From ZC4RG30 sp049841155 (GTDB lineage Bacteria; Pseudomonadota; Gammaproteobacteria; Steroidobacterales; Steroidobacteraceae), in the NCBI GenBank assembly GCA_049841155.1, contig JASGHI010000003.1:992001-1056000 (forward strand): a DNA stretch of 64,000 bases, read 5' to 3'. Under the pieces are notes generated by a model. It did not search any database, had not been told where the DNA came from, and saw only the letters and a list, made by a program, of their open reading frames with translations. Below, piece after piece: positions 32,787 through 41,312 of the stretch (within the stretch, counting starts at the first letter, position 1; every line of letters starts with the position of its first letter). The translations under genes and the position numbers were made by a program.

Positions 32787-34904
32787 ATGTCCCTGCCGGA
32801 ACGTTGCATCGGCCTGACGCTCTCCATCGCTGCCGGCGCGGCGCTGGCGGCAACCGCTTCCGGCGCCGCCGAGCTCGATACCGTGGAAGTCAGCGCCACA
32901 AGGCTGCGCAGTGTGCCGGACGTGGATGTGCCCGCCTCGGTCACCACCCTGCAGCTGTCTGCCTCGGGCAACCGGACAGAAACCGAAATCACCGAAGTGC
33001 TCGCGGGTCTGCCCGGCGTAACCGCGCTGGACCGCCAGAACTTCGCGCAGGATACGCAGCTGTCGATCCGCGGCTTCGGCGCGCGCTCCACCTTCGGCGT
33101 GCGCGGACTGCGGCTGTATGCCGATGGCGTGCCCGCCTCCATGCCCGACGGCCAGGGCCAGCTGTCGCATTTCAGCCTGATGGGCGCCGACCGCCTGCAG
33201 GTGATGCGCGGCCCGTTCTCAGCGCTGTACGGCAACTCCTCCGGCGGCGTGGTGCAGATCTGGAGCCGCTCCGGCCGCGACGGCGCCCCCCCGCGCCTGC
33301 GCGCCACCTGGGGCAGCTACGATGCGCGCAGTCTTGGCGCGCAGGCGCTGGGCACGGCCGGCCTGCTGGACTACAACCTCGCCGTGTCTCGCTTCCAGAC
33401 CGACGGCTATCGCGGCCACAGCGCCGCCCGGCGCGATTCGGCCAATGCGCGCCTGGGTCTCGACGTCGGGGAGAGCCGCGACCTGTCGCTGGTGCTGAAC
33501 TATCTGGACATCCCCGAGGCCCAGGATCCGCTAGGCCTCGATCCGGCGAGCTGGCGCGCCGATCCCGCGCAGGCCACTGCTGCCGCGGAGCAATTCAACA
33601 CCCGCAAGAGCGTGCGCCAGTACCAGGGCGGAGTGGTGTTCGAACAGCGCTTGGGCAGCGCCAGCACCCTGCGTGCCATGGGCTATGCGGGCAGCCGCCG
33701 GGTCGAGCAGTTTCTCGCCATTCCGGCCGCCACCCAGGCCAATCCGCTGCACTCCGGCGCCGACATCGACCTGGACAACCGCTACCACGGCGCGGATCTG
33801 CGCTGGTCCTGGCAGGGCCAGCTCGCCGGCCGCGACGCCGAGATCACCGTGGGCGCCAATGTCGATGAACAGGTGCAGCGCCGTCTGGGCTTCACCAACT
33901 TCGTCGGCTCCACGCTGGGAGTACGCGGCGTGCTGCGGCGTGACGAGCGCAACACCGTCGGCAACAGCGACCAGTTCGCGCAGGCCTGGTGGCAGTTCGC
34001 GCCGCGCTGGTCGGTGCTCGCCGGCCTGCGCCACAGCCGCGTGGATTTCCGCTCGCTGGACCACTACATCACCAGCACCAATCCGGATGACAGCGGCAGC
34101 CGCCACTACGGCGATTCCACGCCCGTGGCCGGCCTGATGTTCCGGCCCTCCGAACCACTGCGCCTGTATTTCTCGACGGGCCGCGGCTTCGAGACACCCA
34201 CCTTCAACGAGATGTCCTACCGCGCCGACGGCGGCGCGGGCCTGGCCTTCGATCTCAAGCCCTCCGTCAGCAACAACTACGAGCTCGGCGCCAAGTGGCG
34301 CGGCGCAGCCAATCTTGCCGTCGACTTCGCGCTGTTCCGCGCCGACACCGGCGACGAACTGGCCGTGGCGCGCAACACCGGCGGCCGCAGCAGCTATCGC
34401 AACGTGGGCAGCGCACGGCGCCAGGGACTGGAATTCACGGCCGGGCTACCGCTGCCGCACAGCCTGCATGCAGAGCTTTCCTACACCTGGCTGGATGCGC
34501 GCTTCCGCAGTGCCTACCTCATCTGCGTCAGCCCCGGCTGCACCGTACCCAATGTGATGGTACCGGCCGGCGCCATCATTCCGGGCGTGCCCAGACACAT
34601 GGGCCAGCTGGTGCTGGGCTACTCCCCCGGCCCGTGGTCGGCCTCGCTGGAAGTAACGGGCATGAGCGGACTGGTCGCCAACGATGTGGGCAGCGTGACC
34701 TCTCCCGGCTTCATGCTGCTGAATGCCGAGATCGGCCGCAATTTCGGATTCGGCAGCGGCACGTTGCGGCTCTTTGCGCGCGCCGAGAACCTGCTCGACA
34801 AGAAATACGTCGGCTCGGTGATCGTCAACGAGGGCAACAGCCGCTTCTTCGAGTCCGGCCTCGACCGCAACGGCATGGTCGGCGCACAGTGGCAGTGGCG
34901 CTGA
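32787..34904 (+). CDS. TonB-dependent outer-membrane receptor (705 residues)
   Basis: A signal peptide (residues 1-27, ending ASGAA) leads into a TonB-box-like ELDTVEVSATRL, the plug domain (LSIRGFGARSTFGVRGLRLY, DRLQVMRGPFSALYGNSSGGVV) and a barrel ending in DRNGMVGAQWQWR with an aromatic-rich finish. The shape and size fit the siderophore- and cobalamin-type receptors, though nothing identifies the ligand. It starts directly after the DUF2807 gene, so the two appear to be one unit. A lipoprotein gene is convergent at its 3' end. Confidence 0.88.
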   Translation: MSLPERCIGLTLSIAAGAALAATASGAAELDTVEVSATRLRSVPDVDVPASVTTLQLSASGNRTETEITEVLAGLPGVTALDRQNFAQDTQLSIRGFGARSTFGVRGLRLYADGVPASMPDGQGQLSHFSLMGADRLQVMRGPFSALYGNSSGGVVQIWSRSGRDGAPPRLRATWGSYDARSLGAQALGTAGLLDYNLAVSRFQTDGYRGHSAARRDSANARLGLDVGESRDLSLVLNYLDIPEAQDPLGLDPASWRADPAQATAAAEQFNTRKSVRQYQGGVVFEQRLGSASTLRAMGYAGSRRVEQFLAIPAATQANPLHSGADIDLDNRYHGADLRWSWQGQLAGRDAEITVGANVDEQVQRRLGFTNFVGSTLGVRGVLRRDERNTVGNSDQFAQAWWQFAPRWSVLAGLRHSRVDFRSLDHYITSTNPDDSGSRHYGDSTPVAGLMFRPSEPLRLYFSTGRGFETPTFNEMSYRADGGAGLAFDLKPSVSNNYELGAKWRGAANLAVDFALFRADTGDELAVARNTGGRSSYRNVGSARRQGLEFTAGLPLPHSLHAELSYTWLDARFRSAYLICVSPGCTVPNVMVPAGAIIPGVPRHMGQLVLGYSPGPWSASLEVTGMSGLVANDVGSVTSPGFMLLNAEIGRNFGFGSGTLRLFARAENLLDKKYVGSVIVNEGNSRFFESGLDRNGMVGAQWQWR

Positions 34905-34911
34905 GCCGGTT

Positions 34912-35367
34912 CTAGAAGCTGCTTCGGGCTCCCCAGCGCACCGCGATCTGCGTGGTCGCCGGTCCGTACACACCAGGCGGCAATTCCACGGTCACCGGCC
35001 CCGCCCCTTCGCTGGATACCGGCAGCACCATGCGCTGGATGCCGCGCACTTCCAGCGCCTCGAAGCGCGTGGGTGACATGCGAAAGCCGATGCGCGCCGG
35101 CCAGATCCGTCCCTCGCGGCGCGCGAGCAGGATCTGGCCAGTGCTGGCCGCGTTCTGCATGTCCAGCACCAGCGTATTGCGCTCCCAGTACTGCAGCACC
35201 ACCTGCGGCGGGGACTCCCCCGGTGTGGTCACGGCAAGCTCGTTCACGGCCGGAGGGGGTGGCGGCGCAGCGCGGCCGAAGGGCCAGTGGGATTTGACCG
35301 TGGCGCATCCGGCCAGCAGCGCAAGGCCGGCACAGGAGGCGAAAACGAGTGCGCGATTGCGGTGCAT
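34912..35367 (-). CDS. Putative lipoprotein of unknown function
   Basis: The 151-residue product begins MHRNRALVFASC, has a lipobox LALLAGCATVKS (Cys about 21), a Pro-rich linker (APPPPPAV) and a beta-rich globular remainder (VVLQYWERNTLVLDM, PARIGFRMSPTRFEALEVRG). I do not recognise the family. It is likely exported and attached to the inner face of the outer membrane. Start choice among three close ATGs (35388, 35376, 35367) is uncertain; the last gives the most compact signal. It is divergent from the kynurenine operon and convergent with the TonB receptor. Confidence 0.65.
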   Translation of the reverse strand: MHRNRALVFASCAGLALLAGCATVKSHWPFGRAAPPPPPAVNELAVTTPGESPPQVVLQYWERNTLVLDMQNAASTGQILLARREGRIWPARIGFRMSPTRFEALEVRGIQRMVLPVSSEGAGPVTVELPPGVYGPATTQIAVRWGARSSF

Positions 35368-35420
35368 GCCGTTCATTCTACAATGCATGAGGAACCCCAG
35401 CTTGGACCGGTGACTGCCCG

Positions 35421-35948
35421 ATGCTCCAGCCTTTCAATTTCAAACAGTGGATCGAATCACATCGGCCCCTGCTCAAGCCTCCTGTCGGCAACAAGCTACT
35501 GTTCCCGAATGGCGACTTCATCATCATGGTGGTCGGCGGGCCCAACTCCCGCAGCGATTTCCATGTGGATCCGGGCGAGGAGTTCTTCTACCAGGTCGAG
35601 GGCGACATGACGCTGCGCACCCTGCAGCAGGGCCGCATCGTCGACATCCCGATCCGCGAGGGCGAGATGTTCCTGCTGCCGCCCCTGATGCCGCACTCTC
35701 CGCAGCGCCTGCCCGACACCGTGGGGCTGGTCATCGAGCGCCGGCGCCGGGCGGGCGAGAAGGACGGCCTGCAGTGGTATTGCGAGCGCTGCGCTTCCTT
35801 GCTCTACGAGGAGTTCTTCGAGCTCACCGACATCGAGAAGCAGTTTCCCCCCGTGTTCGAGCGTTATTACGCCAATGAGCAGCTGCGCACCTGCCGGCAC
35901 TGCGGCACCGTCCAGGAGGTGCCGGCAGGCCGCAGGAACAGATCGTGA
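35421..35948 (+). CDS. nbaC: 3-hydroxyanthranilate 3,4-dioxygenase
   Basis: The 175-residue cupin matches bacterial HAO: Fe ligands His48 and Glu54 in DFHVDPGEEFFYQVEGDM and His92 in PLMPHSPQR, plus the rubredoxin-like site with Cys121/Cys124 (YCERC) and Cys158/Cys161 (CRHC). It opens 3-hydroxyanthranilate to 2-amino-3-carboxymuconate semialdehyde, which cyclises to quinolinate, the precursor of NAD. It leads a four-gene operon with kynB, kynU and kmo; the next gene starts within its stop (GTGA). Confidence 0.94.
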   Translation: MLQPFNFKQWIESHRPLLKPPVGNKLLFPNGDFIIMVVGGPNSRSDFHVDPGEEFFYQVEGDMTLRTLQQGRIVDIPIREGEMFLLPPLMPHSPQRLPDTVGLVIERRRRAGEKDGLQWYCERCASLLYEEFFELTDIEKQFPPVFERYYANEQLRTCRHCGTVQEVPAGRRNRS

Positions 35949-36730
35949 CGGCACCGGCCTTCGCCTCGCAGCTGCGCTTCGATGCCGCCACCGCGCTGGC
36001 GCGGGAGCTGGATTTCCACGGCCCGCAACCGGCCTTCTTCGGCGCTCCGCGGGCCACCAGCGCGCCGCTGGTGGTGGGCGATTTCACCGGCGACATCGCC
36101 CACGGAGCCAGCTGCAACTGCCACCGCATCAGCCTCGTGCCCCACTGCAATGGCACACACACCGAAAGCGTCGCGCACCTGACGGACGCGACGACTCCCG
36201 TGCACCGGCTGCTGCCGCTGGCACCGCTGCCGGCGCTGCTGCTGACGGTGGACCTCAGCGAGGCCATCGCGGCGGGCGAAAGCAGTGATCCTGCGCCGCA
36301 GCAGGGCGATCTGCTGGTCACGGCCGCCGCACTGCGCCACGCCCGGCCGGCCACCCTGCCCTTTGCGCCGCGGGCCCTGCTGCTGCGCACGCGCGGCACA
36401 CACGGCAACGAAGACAATCCGCCCTACCTCTCGCGCGAGGCGGCCACGCAGATCGTCGCCTGGGGCATCGAGCATCTGGTGGTCGACCTGCCCTCGGTGG
36501 ACCGCAGCCGCGATCAGGGCCGCCTCACCGCGCACCGGGTGTTCTTCGGATTGCCGCCAGGCAGCCGCCGCGCCGCCGATGCGATGCGCGGCCATTGCAC
36601 CATCACCGAGCTGGCGGAATTTCCCGCCACTGTCGTTGACGGGCCCTGCGGCCTGCTGCTGCAATTGCCGGCCTTCTCGGGCGATGCCGTGCCCAGCCGC
36701 CCCATTCACCTGCCCCTGGCTGCGGCATGA
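35945..36730 (+). CDS. kynB: Kynurenine formamidase (cyclase-like family)
   Basis: The 261-residue protein belongs to the cyclase family: the metal motif is HCNGTHTESVAHL, a variant of HxGTHxDxPxH, with further blocks RALLLRTRG and HLVVDLPSVDR. The fold hydrolyses N-formylkynurenine to kynurenine and formate. The operon context with kynU and kmo supports this substrate, although the family also contains other amidohydrolases. The GTG start overlaps the previous stop, and the stop overlaps the kynU ATG. It is longer than Pseudomonas KynB (about 213 residues), so I rate the exact function as likely rather than certain. Confidence 0.85.
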   Translation: MTAPAFASQLRFDAATALARELDFHGPQPAFFGAPRATSAPLVVGDFTGDIAHGASCNCHRISLVPHCNGTHTESVAHLTDATTPVHRLLPLAPLPALLLTVDLSEAIAAGESSDPAPQQGDLLVTAAALRHARPATLPFAPRALLLRTRGTHGNEDNPPYLSREAATQIVAWGIEHLVVDLPSVDRSRDQGRLTAHRVFFGLPPGSRRAADAMRGHCTITELAEFPATVVDGPCGLLLQLPAFSGDAVPSRPIHLPLAAA

Positions 36731-38004
36731 ACGCCTCGTCACTGCTCGCTGAAGCCGCAGCGCTGGATGCCACCGACGCTCTCGCTCCGCTGCGCGCGCG
36801 TTTCGCACTGCCGGCGGCAAATGACGGCAAGCCGCTGACCTACCTCTGCGGCCACTCGCTGGGGCTGATGCCGCTGGCAGCCCGGACGCTGGTCGAAGAA
36901 GAACTCGACGACTGGGCGCGCCTCGGCGTCAACGGCCATCACTCGGCGCGGCGCCCCTGGATCGAATACGCCGAGCTTCTGCAGCAGGGCCTGGCGCGCC
37001 TCACCGGCGCCGGCACCCAAGAAGTCGTCGCGATGAATGCGCTGTCGGTGAATCTGCACCTGCTGCTCGCCAGCTTCTACCGGCCGCAGGGCCGGCGGCG
37101 CTGCATCGTGATCGAGGCCGGCGCCTTTTCCTCGGATCGCCACGCCGTCGCGAGCGTGCTCGCCTGGCATGGCCTCGATCCGGCCGCAGCGCTCATCGAG
37201 ATCGCACCTGCAGCCGGCAGCGACCTCATCGGGGAGGAAGCGCTGGAGGCGCTGCTTGCCGCGCGCGGCGCCGAGATGGCCCTGGTGCTGTGGCCCGGCG
37301 TGCAGTACCGCACCGGAGAGGCTTTTGACCTCGCGCGCGTGGCCGCCGCGGCGCATCGTGCCGGCGCGGTCTGCGGCTTCGACCTGGCGCATGCCATCGG
37401 CAACCTGCCGCTGGCGCTGCATGAGGACGATGCGGACTTCGCCGTCTGGTGCAGCTACAAATATCTCAACGCCGGACCGGGGGCGATCGGCGGCGCCTTC
37501 ATGCATTCGCGTCATTCACGCGCTGCACTGCCGGGGTTCGCCGGCTGGTGGGGACATGATCCGCAGACGCGCTTCCGGATGGAGCCGGGATTCATGCCGG
37601 CCGCGGGCGCGGCGGCCTGGCAGGTGAGCAACCCGCCGGTGCTGTCCGCAGCGCCACTACTGGCCTCGCTGCAGATTTTCGACGAGGCAGGAATTCCTGC
37701 GCTGCGCGCCAAGTCGCTGTCGCTGGATGCCTTCCTGCGCAGGCATCTTGCCGCCCGCTTCGGCGCGCTGCTGCAGGCCGTGACGCCCGCGGCAGCGGCC
37801 CGGCATGGCTGCCAGCTGTCGCTGCGCGTACGTGCCGGCCGCGATGCCGGACGGGCGCTGTTCGAGGGCCTCGCCGCGCGCGGCGTCGTTGCCGACTGGC
37901 GCGAACCGGACATCCTGCGCATCGCTCCGGCGCCGCTTTACAACACCCACGCGGACGTCGCCCGGCTGCTCATCCAGCTGGACGAGCTGCTGCCGGAGTC
38001 CTGA
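36727..38004 (+). CDS. kynU: Kynureninase
   Basis: The 425-residue PLP enzyme cleaves kynurenine or 3-hydroxykynurenine to anthranilate or 3-hydroxyanthranilate plus alanine. Visible blocks are YLCGHSLGLMP, the nearby EVVAMNALSVNLHLLLASFY, the PLP-binding region CGFDLAHAIGNLPL, and the Schiff-base Lys in WCSYKYLNAGPGAIGG. Its overlap with kynB and closeness to kmo imply the 3-hydroxykynurenine branch. Confidence 0.94.
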   Translation: MNASSLLAEAAALDATDALAPLRARFALPAANDGKPLTYLCGHSLGLMPLAARTLVEEELDDWARLGVNGHHSARRPWIEYAELLQQGLARLTGAGTQEVVAMNALSVNLHLLLASFYRPQGRRRCIVIEAGAFSSDRHAVASVLAWHGLDPAAALIEIAPAAGSDLIGEEALEALLAARGAEMALVLWPGVQYRTGEAFDLARVAAAAHRAGAVCGFDLAHAIGNLPLALHEDDADFAVWCSYKYLNAGPGAIGGAFMHSRHSRAALPGFAGWWGHDPQTRFRMEPGFMPAAGAAAWQVSNPPVLSAAPLLASLQIFDEAGIPALRAKSLSLDAFLRRHLAARFGALLQAVTPAAAARHGCQLSLRVRAGRDAGRALFEGLAARGVVADWREPDILRIAPAPLYNTHADVARLLIQLDELLPES

Positions 38005-38009
38005 CCGCC

Positions 38010-39353
38010 ATGCCCACCGAAATGCCGATAGCCGTAGTGGGCGGTGGTCCGGCCGGCTGCCTGATGACGCTGCTGCTGGCGCAGCGGGGTTGTACCGTCG
38101 AGGTGTTCGAACGCAGTCCCGATCCGCGCGATGTACCGCCCGAATCCGGCCGTTCGATAAATCTGGCCCTTGCCGCCCGCGGCATCCGTGCACTGCGCGC
38201 GGCCGGCATGGCAGAGCGCCTCGCCGATCTGCTGGTGAAGATGCCCGGCCGCATGATCCACGAAATCGGCGCCGGCGAACACTTCCTGCCCTACGGGCAG
38301 GGCGGAGATGAAGTCATCCACTCCATTTCCCGCGCCACGCTGACATCGCGCCTGATCGACGCTGCGCGCGAACTGCCCAATGTGCGCCTCCACTTCGGCC
38401 AGCGCTGCACCGGGTATGCCGGCGCAGGCCGCATTCTCCTCACGGACACGGCAAGCGGCCGCGAGCGTGAAGTGCAGGCTGCGCGCGTGATCGGCGCCGA
38501 TGGCGGCGGCTCGGCGCTGCGCCAGGCACTGGCCTCGAGGCTTGACTTCACGGTGCGCGAAGACCGCCTGGAGCACGACTACAAGGAGCTGCTGATCCCC
38601 ACACTGCATGGCCGGCCGCAGCTGGCCATGCATGCGCTGCACATCTGGCCGCGGGGCGGCTTCATGCTGATCGCGCTGCCCAATGCGGACGGCAGCTTCA
38701 CCGCCACGCTGTTCCTGGCCCGCGAGGGACGCCCCGGTTTCGCCCAGCTCGCCTCCGCAGCGCAGGTGCAGGATTTCTTCGCGCGCGAGTTTCCGCAGAT
38801 GCCGGCGCTGATCCCCGATCTCGCGGCGCAGTTCACCGCGCACCGCCAGGGTTTTCTCGGCACCGTGCATTGCCCCGTGTGGCACGACGGCGAACAGCTG
38901 GTGCTCATCGGCGATGCCGCCCATGCCATCGTCCCCTTCCACGGGCAGGGCATGAACTGTGCCTTCGAGGACTGCCGCATCCTCGATTCGCTGCTGGCCA
39001 CCGATCCGGGCCATGCCTTCTCCCGCTTCGAGGCCGGGCGGCGCGCCGACTGCGAGGCCATCGCGGCCATGGCGCTGGAGAACTACGAAGAAATGCGCAG
39101 CGCCGTGCTCGACCCCCTGTTCCAGCGCCAGAAGGCCCTGTCGCTGGAACTGGAGCGGCGCCACCCGGCGCGTTTCATCCCCCGCTATTCCATGGTGATG
39201 TTCCACGACGAAATTCCCTACGCCGTCGCGATGGAACGTGGCCGGCTGCAGCAGCAGATCCTCGATACGCTGACGGCCGCGCCCGAAACTGACTGGGCGC
39301 TCGCCGACCGTCTGGTCGATGCCTTGCCGCCGCTGCCGAGCGCCGCAGCCTAG
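38010..39353 (+). CDS. kmo: Kynurenine 3-monooxygenase
   Basis: The 447-residue flavoprotein has the FAD motif AVVGGGPAGCLMTLLLAQRG, the family marker SGRSINLALAARGIRAL, the DG motif RVIGADGGGSALRQ and the GD motif VLIGDAAHAIVPFHGQGMNCAFEDC. It hydroxylates L-kynurenine with NADPH and O2. A C-terminal region with a hydrophobic element follows, as in the eukaryotic enzyme and the Pseudomonas and xanthomonad versions. It completes the operon; a dioxygenase for tryptophan itself (TDO) is not in the window. Confidence 0.95.
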   Translation: MPTEMPIAVVGGGPAGCLMTLLLAQRGCTVEVFERSPDPRDVPPESGRSINLALAARGIRALRAAGMAERLADLLVKMPGRMIHEIGAGEHFLPYGQGGDEVIHSISRATLTSRLIDAARELPNVRLHFGQRCTGYAGAGRILLTDTASGREREVQAARVIGADGGGSALRQALASRLDFTVREDRLEHDYKELLIPTLHGRPQLAMHALHIWPRGGFMLIALPNADGSFTATLFLAREGRPGFAQLASAAQVQDFFAREFPQMPALIPDLAAQFTAHRQGFLGTVHCPVWHDGEQLVLIGDAAHAIVPFHGQGMNCAFEDCRILDSLLATDPGHAFSRFEAGRRADCEAIAAMALENYEEMRSAVLDPLFQRQKALSLELERRHPARFIPRYSMVMFHDEIPYAVAMERGRLQQQILDTLTAAPETDWALADRLVDALPPLPSAAA

Positions 39354-39373
39354 GGGGTGTACTTCCGTGGGGA

Positions 39374-39391
39374 GCAGGCCCGCCGGGCTGC
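39374..39391. terminator. Possible bidirectional hairpin between kmo and folA
   Basis: GCAGGCCCG and CGGGCTGC form a stem with one bulged base between the two convergent stop codons (39353 and 39394). No T-run is present on either side, so support for true termination is weak. Confidence 0.25.
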
Positions 39392-39393
39392 AG

Positions 39394-39882
39394 TCAGCCG
39401 CGCAGCCGCTCCAGCGTGATGAAGCTCATCGGCCAGGCATTGCGCTCATCCGCAGCGCGCTCCTCCCGTGAGATCTCGCGCCACTGCCCCTCTGCGAGCG
39501 GCGGCATGAAAACATCGCCCGGCACCTGCGCATGCACGCGCGTCAGGTGAATCAGGTCCAGGCGCGGCATGGCCAGGGCAAATATGTCGGCACCGCCTAT
39601 GATCATCAGCTGCGGCGCGTCAGCGGCAAGCGCACAGGCTTCCTCCAGCGACGCCACGGTCTCGATGCCGGCGGCCGCGAAGCCGCGGCGGCTCAGCACC
39701 AGATTGCGCCGGCCGGGCAGCGGCCTGCCGATGGATTCGAAGGTGCGCCGCCCCATCAGCAGCGGATGCCCCAGCGTCACGCGCTTGAAGTGCGCCAGAT
39801 CGGCGGGCAGATGCCAGGGCAATGCGCCGTCGCGGCCGATCACATCATTGTCGGATGCGGCGGCGACGGCGCAGAGCTTCAT
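39394..39882 (-). CDS. folA: Dihydrofolate reductase
   Basis: The 162-residue protein has the DHFR blocks AAASDNDVIGRDGALPWHLPAD (active-site Trp and acidic residue), HPLLMGRRTFESIGRPLPGR, NLVLSR and LMIIGGADIFALAMP. It reduces dihydrofolate with NADPH, restoring the folate oxidised by ThyA. The ATG at 39882 overlaps the SET-gene stop in ATGA; the longer frame is the SET gene out of frame. The thyA-to-folA link is common; the gene between them is not. Confidence 0.94.
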   Translation of the reverse strand: MKLCAVAAASDNDVIGRDGALPWHLPADLAHFKRVTLGHPLLMGRRTFESIGRPLPGRRNLVLSRRGFAAAGIETVASLEEACALAADAPQLMIIGGADIFALAMPRLDLIHLTRVHAQVPGDVFMPPLAEGQWREISREERAADERNAWPMSFITLERLRG

Positions 39883-40517
39883 GCGCGGGCGCGCTTTACC
39901 GTCTTGCTGCGCCGCGCGCCGGCGGCACGGCTGGTGGAGGTTCCACGGCCAGCCTTGCTGCGGCTGCGCGCCGTGACCGGCTTGCCGGCCTTGGTCTTGG
40001 CGCGAGTCCCGGCCTTGCGCTTCACCGCCTTCTTCTTGCGCTTCGGCGGCCACAGCATGCTGCCCCGGCACTTGGCAGTACCGCAGCGGCAGGCGTAGAT
40101 CTCGTCCACATTGGGCGGATCGGACTTGTCGCGCCCGATCTGGTAGTCGTAACCCAGCTCCTCGCCCTTGCGGATGTCGCGGCGCGCGTCGATGAACACG
40201 CGGCTGTCCTCGATCTCCGATTCGCAGTTGCCGTCGCAGCTGTGGTTGATCCAGCGCGCCTCGTTGCCGCCGCGCGTGGCATCGATCACCGTCCTGCGGT
40301 CGGCAATGAAGAGGAAGGTGTGGTTGTTGTTCACATCCTCGCCTTCGTAGCGCTGGTCAGCTTCCTTGTGCGAAATGCGCTCACCGAGATACTCGATGAC
40401 GCGCGTTCCCTTGGGGATGTCGCGGCGCGCGAAACAGCCATTGCCGTGGATCTTCGACCGGCGCACGACCAGCCACTTGTTGGGCACCTTGCGCCCCTTC
40501 TTTTTCGCTGCAGCCAT
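39879..40517 (-). CDS. SET-domain protein-lysine methyltransferase with histone-H1-like basic tail
   Basis: The 212-residue protein has a complete SET domain: a start SKIHGNGCFARRDIPKGTRVIEY, the catalytic/substrate NHSCDGNCES (residues 91-100), GEELGYDY (118-125) and a post-SET Cys cluster CRCGTAKC (143-150). Residues about 158-212 are a Lys/Arg/Ala-rich tail with KKKAVKRKAGTRAKTKAG, resembling the tail of histone H1 or of AlgP-like bacterial proteins. SET proteins transfer methyl groups to lysines; the target here is unknown, perhaps ribosomal or nucleoid proteins, and the basic tail suggests DNA or RNA binding or self-methylation. It abuts thyA (stop 40518) and overlaps folA, so it is cotranscribed with thymidylate-synthesis genes. 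Confidence 0.88.
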   Translation of the reverse strand: MAAAKKKGRKVPNKWLVVRRSKIHGNGCFARRDIPKGTRVIEYLGERISHKEADQRYEGEDVNNNHTFLFIADRRTVIDATRGGNEARWINHSCDGNCESEIEDSRVFIDARRDIRKGEELGYDYQIGRDKSDPPNVDEIYACRCGTAKCRGSMLWPPKRKKKAVKRKAGTRAKTKAGKPVTARSRSKAGRGTSTSRAAGARRSKTVKRARA

Positions 40518-41312
40518 TCAGACCGCCACGGGCGCCTTGATGGGCGCATGATGTCGATAGTTCACGAACTCTATGTCCTCCGCTTGATAATCGAACAGGC
40601 TGGCCGGACGGCGCCTGAGCGCCAGCCGGGGCAATGGCAGGGGTTCGCGCGCAAGCTGCAGATCGGCCTGCTCGAGATGATTCGAATACAGATGCACGTC
40701 GCCGCCGGTCCACACGAACTCCCCGGGCACGAGGTCGCATTGCGCGGCAACCAGGTGCGTGAGCAGGGCATAGGAGGCAATGTTGAACGGCACGCCGAGA
40801 AACACATCGGCGCTGCGCTGGTAGAGCTGGCAGGAAAGCCGCCCCGCCGCCACGTAGAACTGGAACAGCGCATGACAGGGCAGCAGCGCCATCTGCTCCA
40901 GCTCCCCCACGTTCCACGCGCTGACCACCAGCCGGCGCGATTCGGGATCGCGCTTCAGGGTATCGATCACATTGGCCAGCTGGTCGATGCGGCGGCCATC
41001 GGCCGCGCCCCAGGCGCGCCACTGCCTGCCGTAGACAGGGCCCAGTTCGCCGGCGGCATCGGCCCACTCGTCCCAGATCGTCACGCCATGCCGGTGCAGG
41101 TAGGCGATGTTGGTCTCGCCGCGCAGGAACCAGATCAGCTCATGCACCACCGAGGGCACGTGCACGCGCTTGGTGGTGACCAGCGGAAAGCCCTCGCCCA
41201 GATCGAAGCGCATCTGCAGGCCGAACAGCGAACGCGTGCCGGTTCCCGTGCGGTCCGACTTCACCGCACCCTGGTCGCGCACCTGGCGCAGCAGATCGAG
41301 ATAGGCCTTCAC
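40518..41312 (-). CDS. thyA: Thymidylate synthase
   Basis: The 264-residue protein matches E. coli ThyA in length, with the catalytic Cys146 in MALLPCHALFQFYV, the dUMP-binding SDRTGTGTRSLFG and CQLYQRSADVFLGVPFNIASY. It methylates dUMP to dTMP using methylene-tetrahydrofolate, producing dihydrofolate for FolA. The GTG start at 41312 overlaps the lgt stop (GTGA); the long in-frame extension upstream is lgt out of frame. Confidence 0.96.
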   Translation of the reverse strand: MKAYLDLLRQVRDQGAVKSDRTGTGTRSLFGLQMRFDLGEGFPLVTTKRVHVPSVVHELIWFLRGETNIAYLHRHGVTIWDEWADAAGELGPVYGRQWRAWGAADGRRIDQLANVIDTLKRDPESRRLVVSAWNVGELEQMALLPCHALFQFYVAAGRLSCQLYQRSADVFLGVPFNIASYALLTHLVAAQCDLVPGEFVWTGGDVHLYSNHLEQADLQLAREPLPLPRLALRRRPASLFDYQAEDIEFVNYRHHAPIKAPVAV

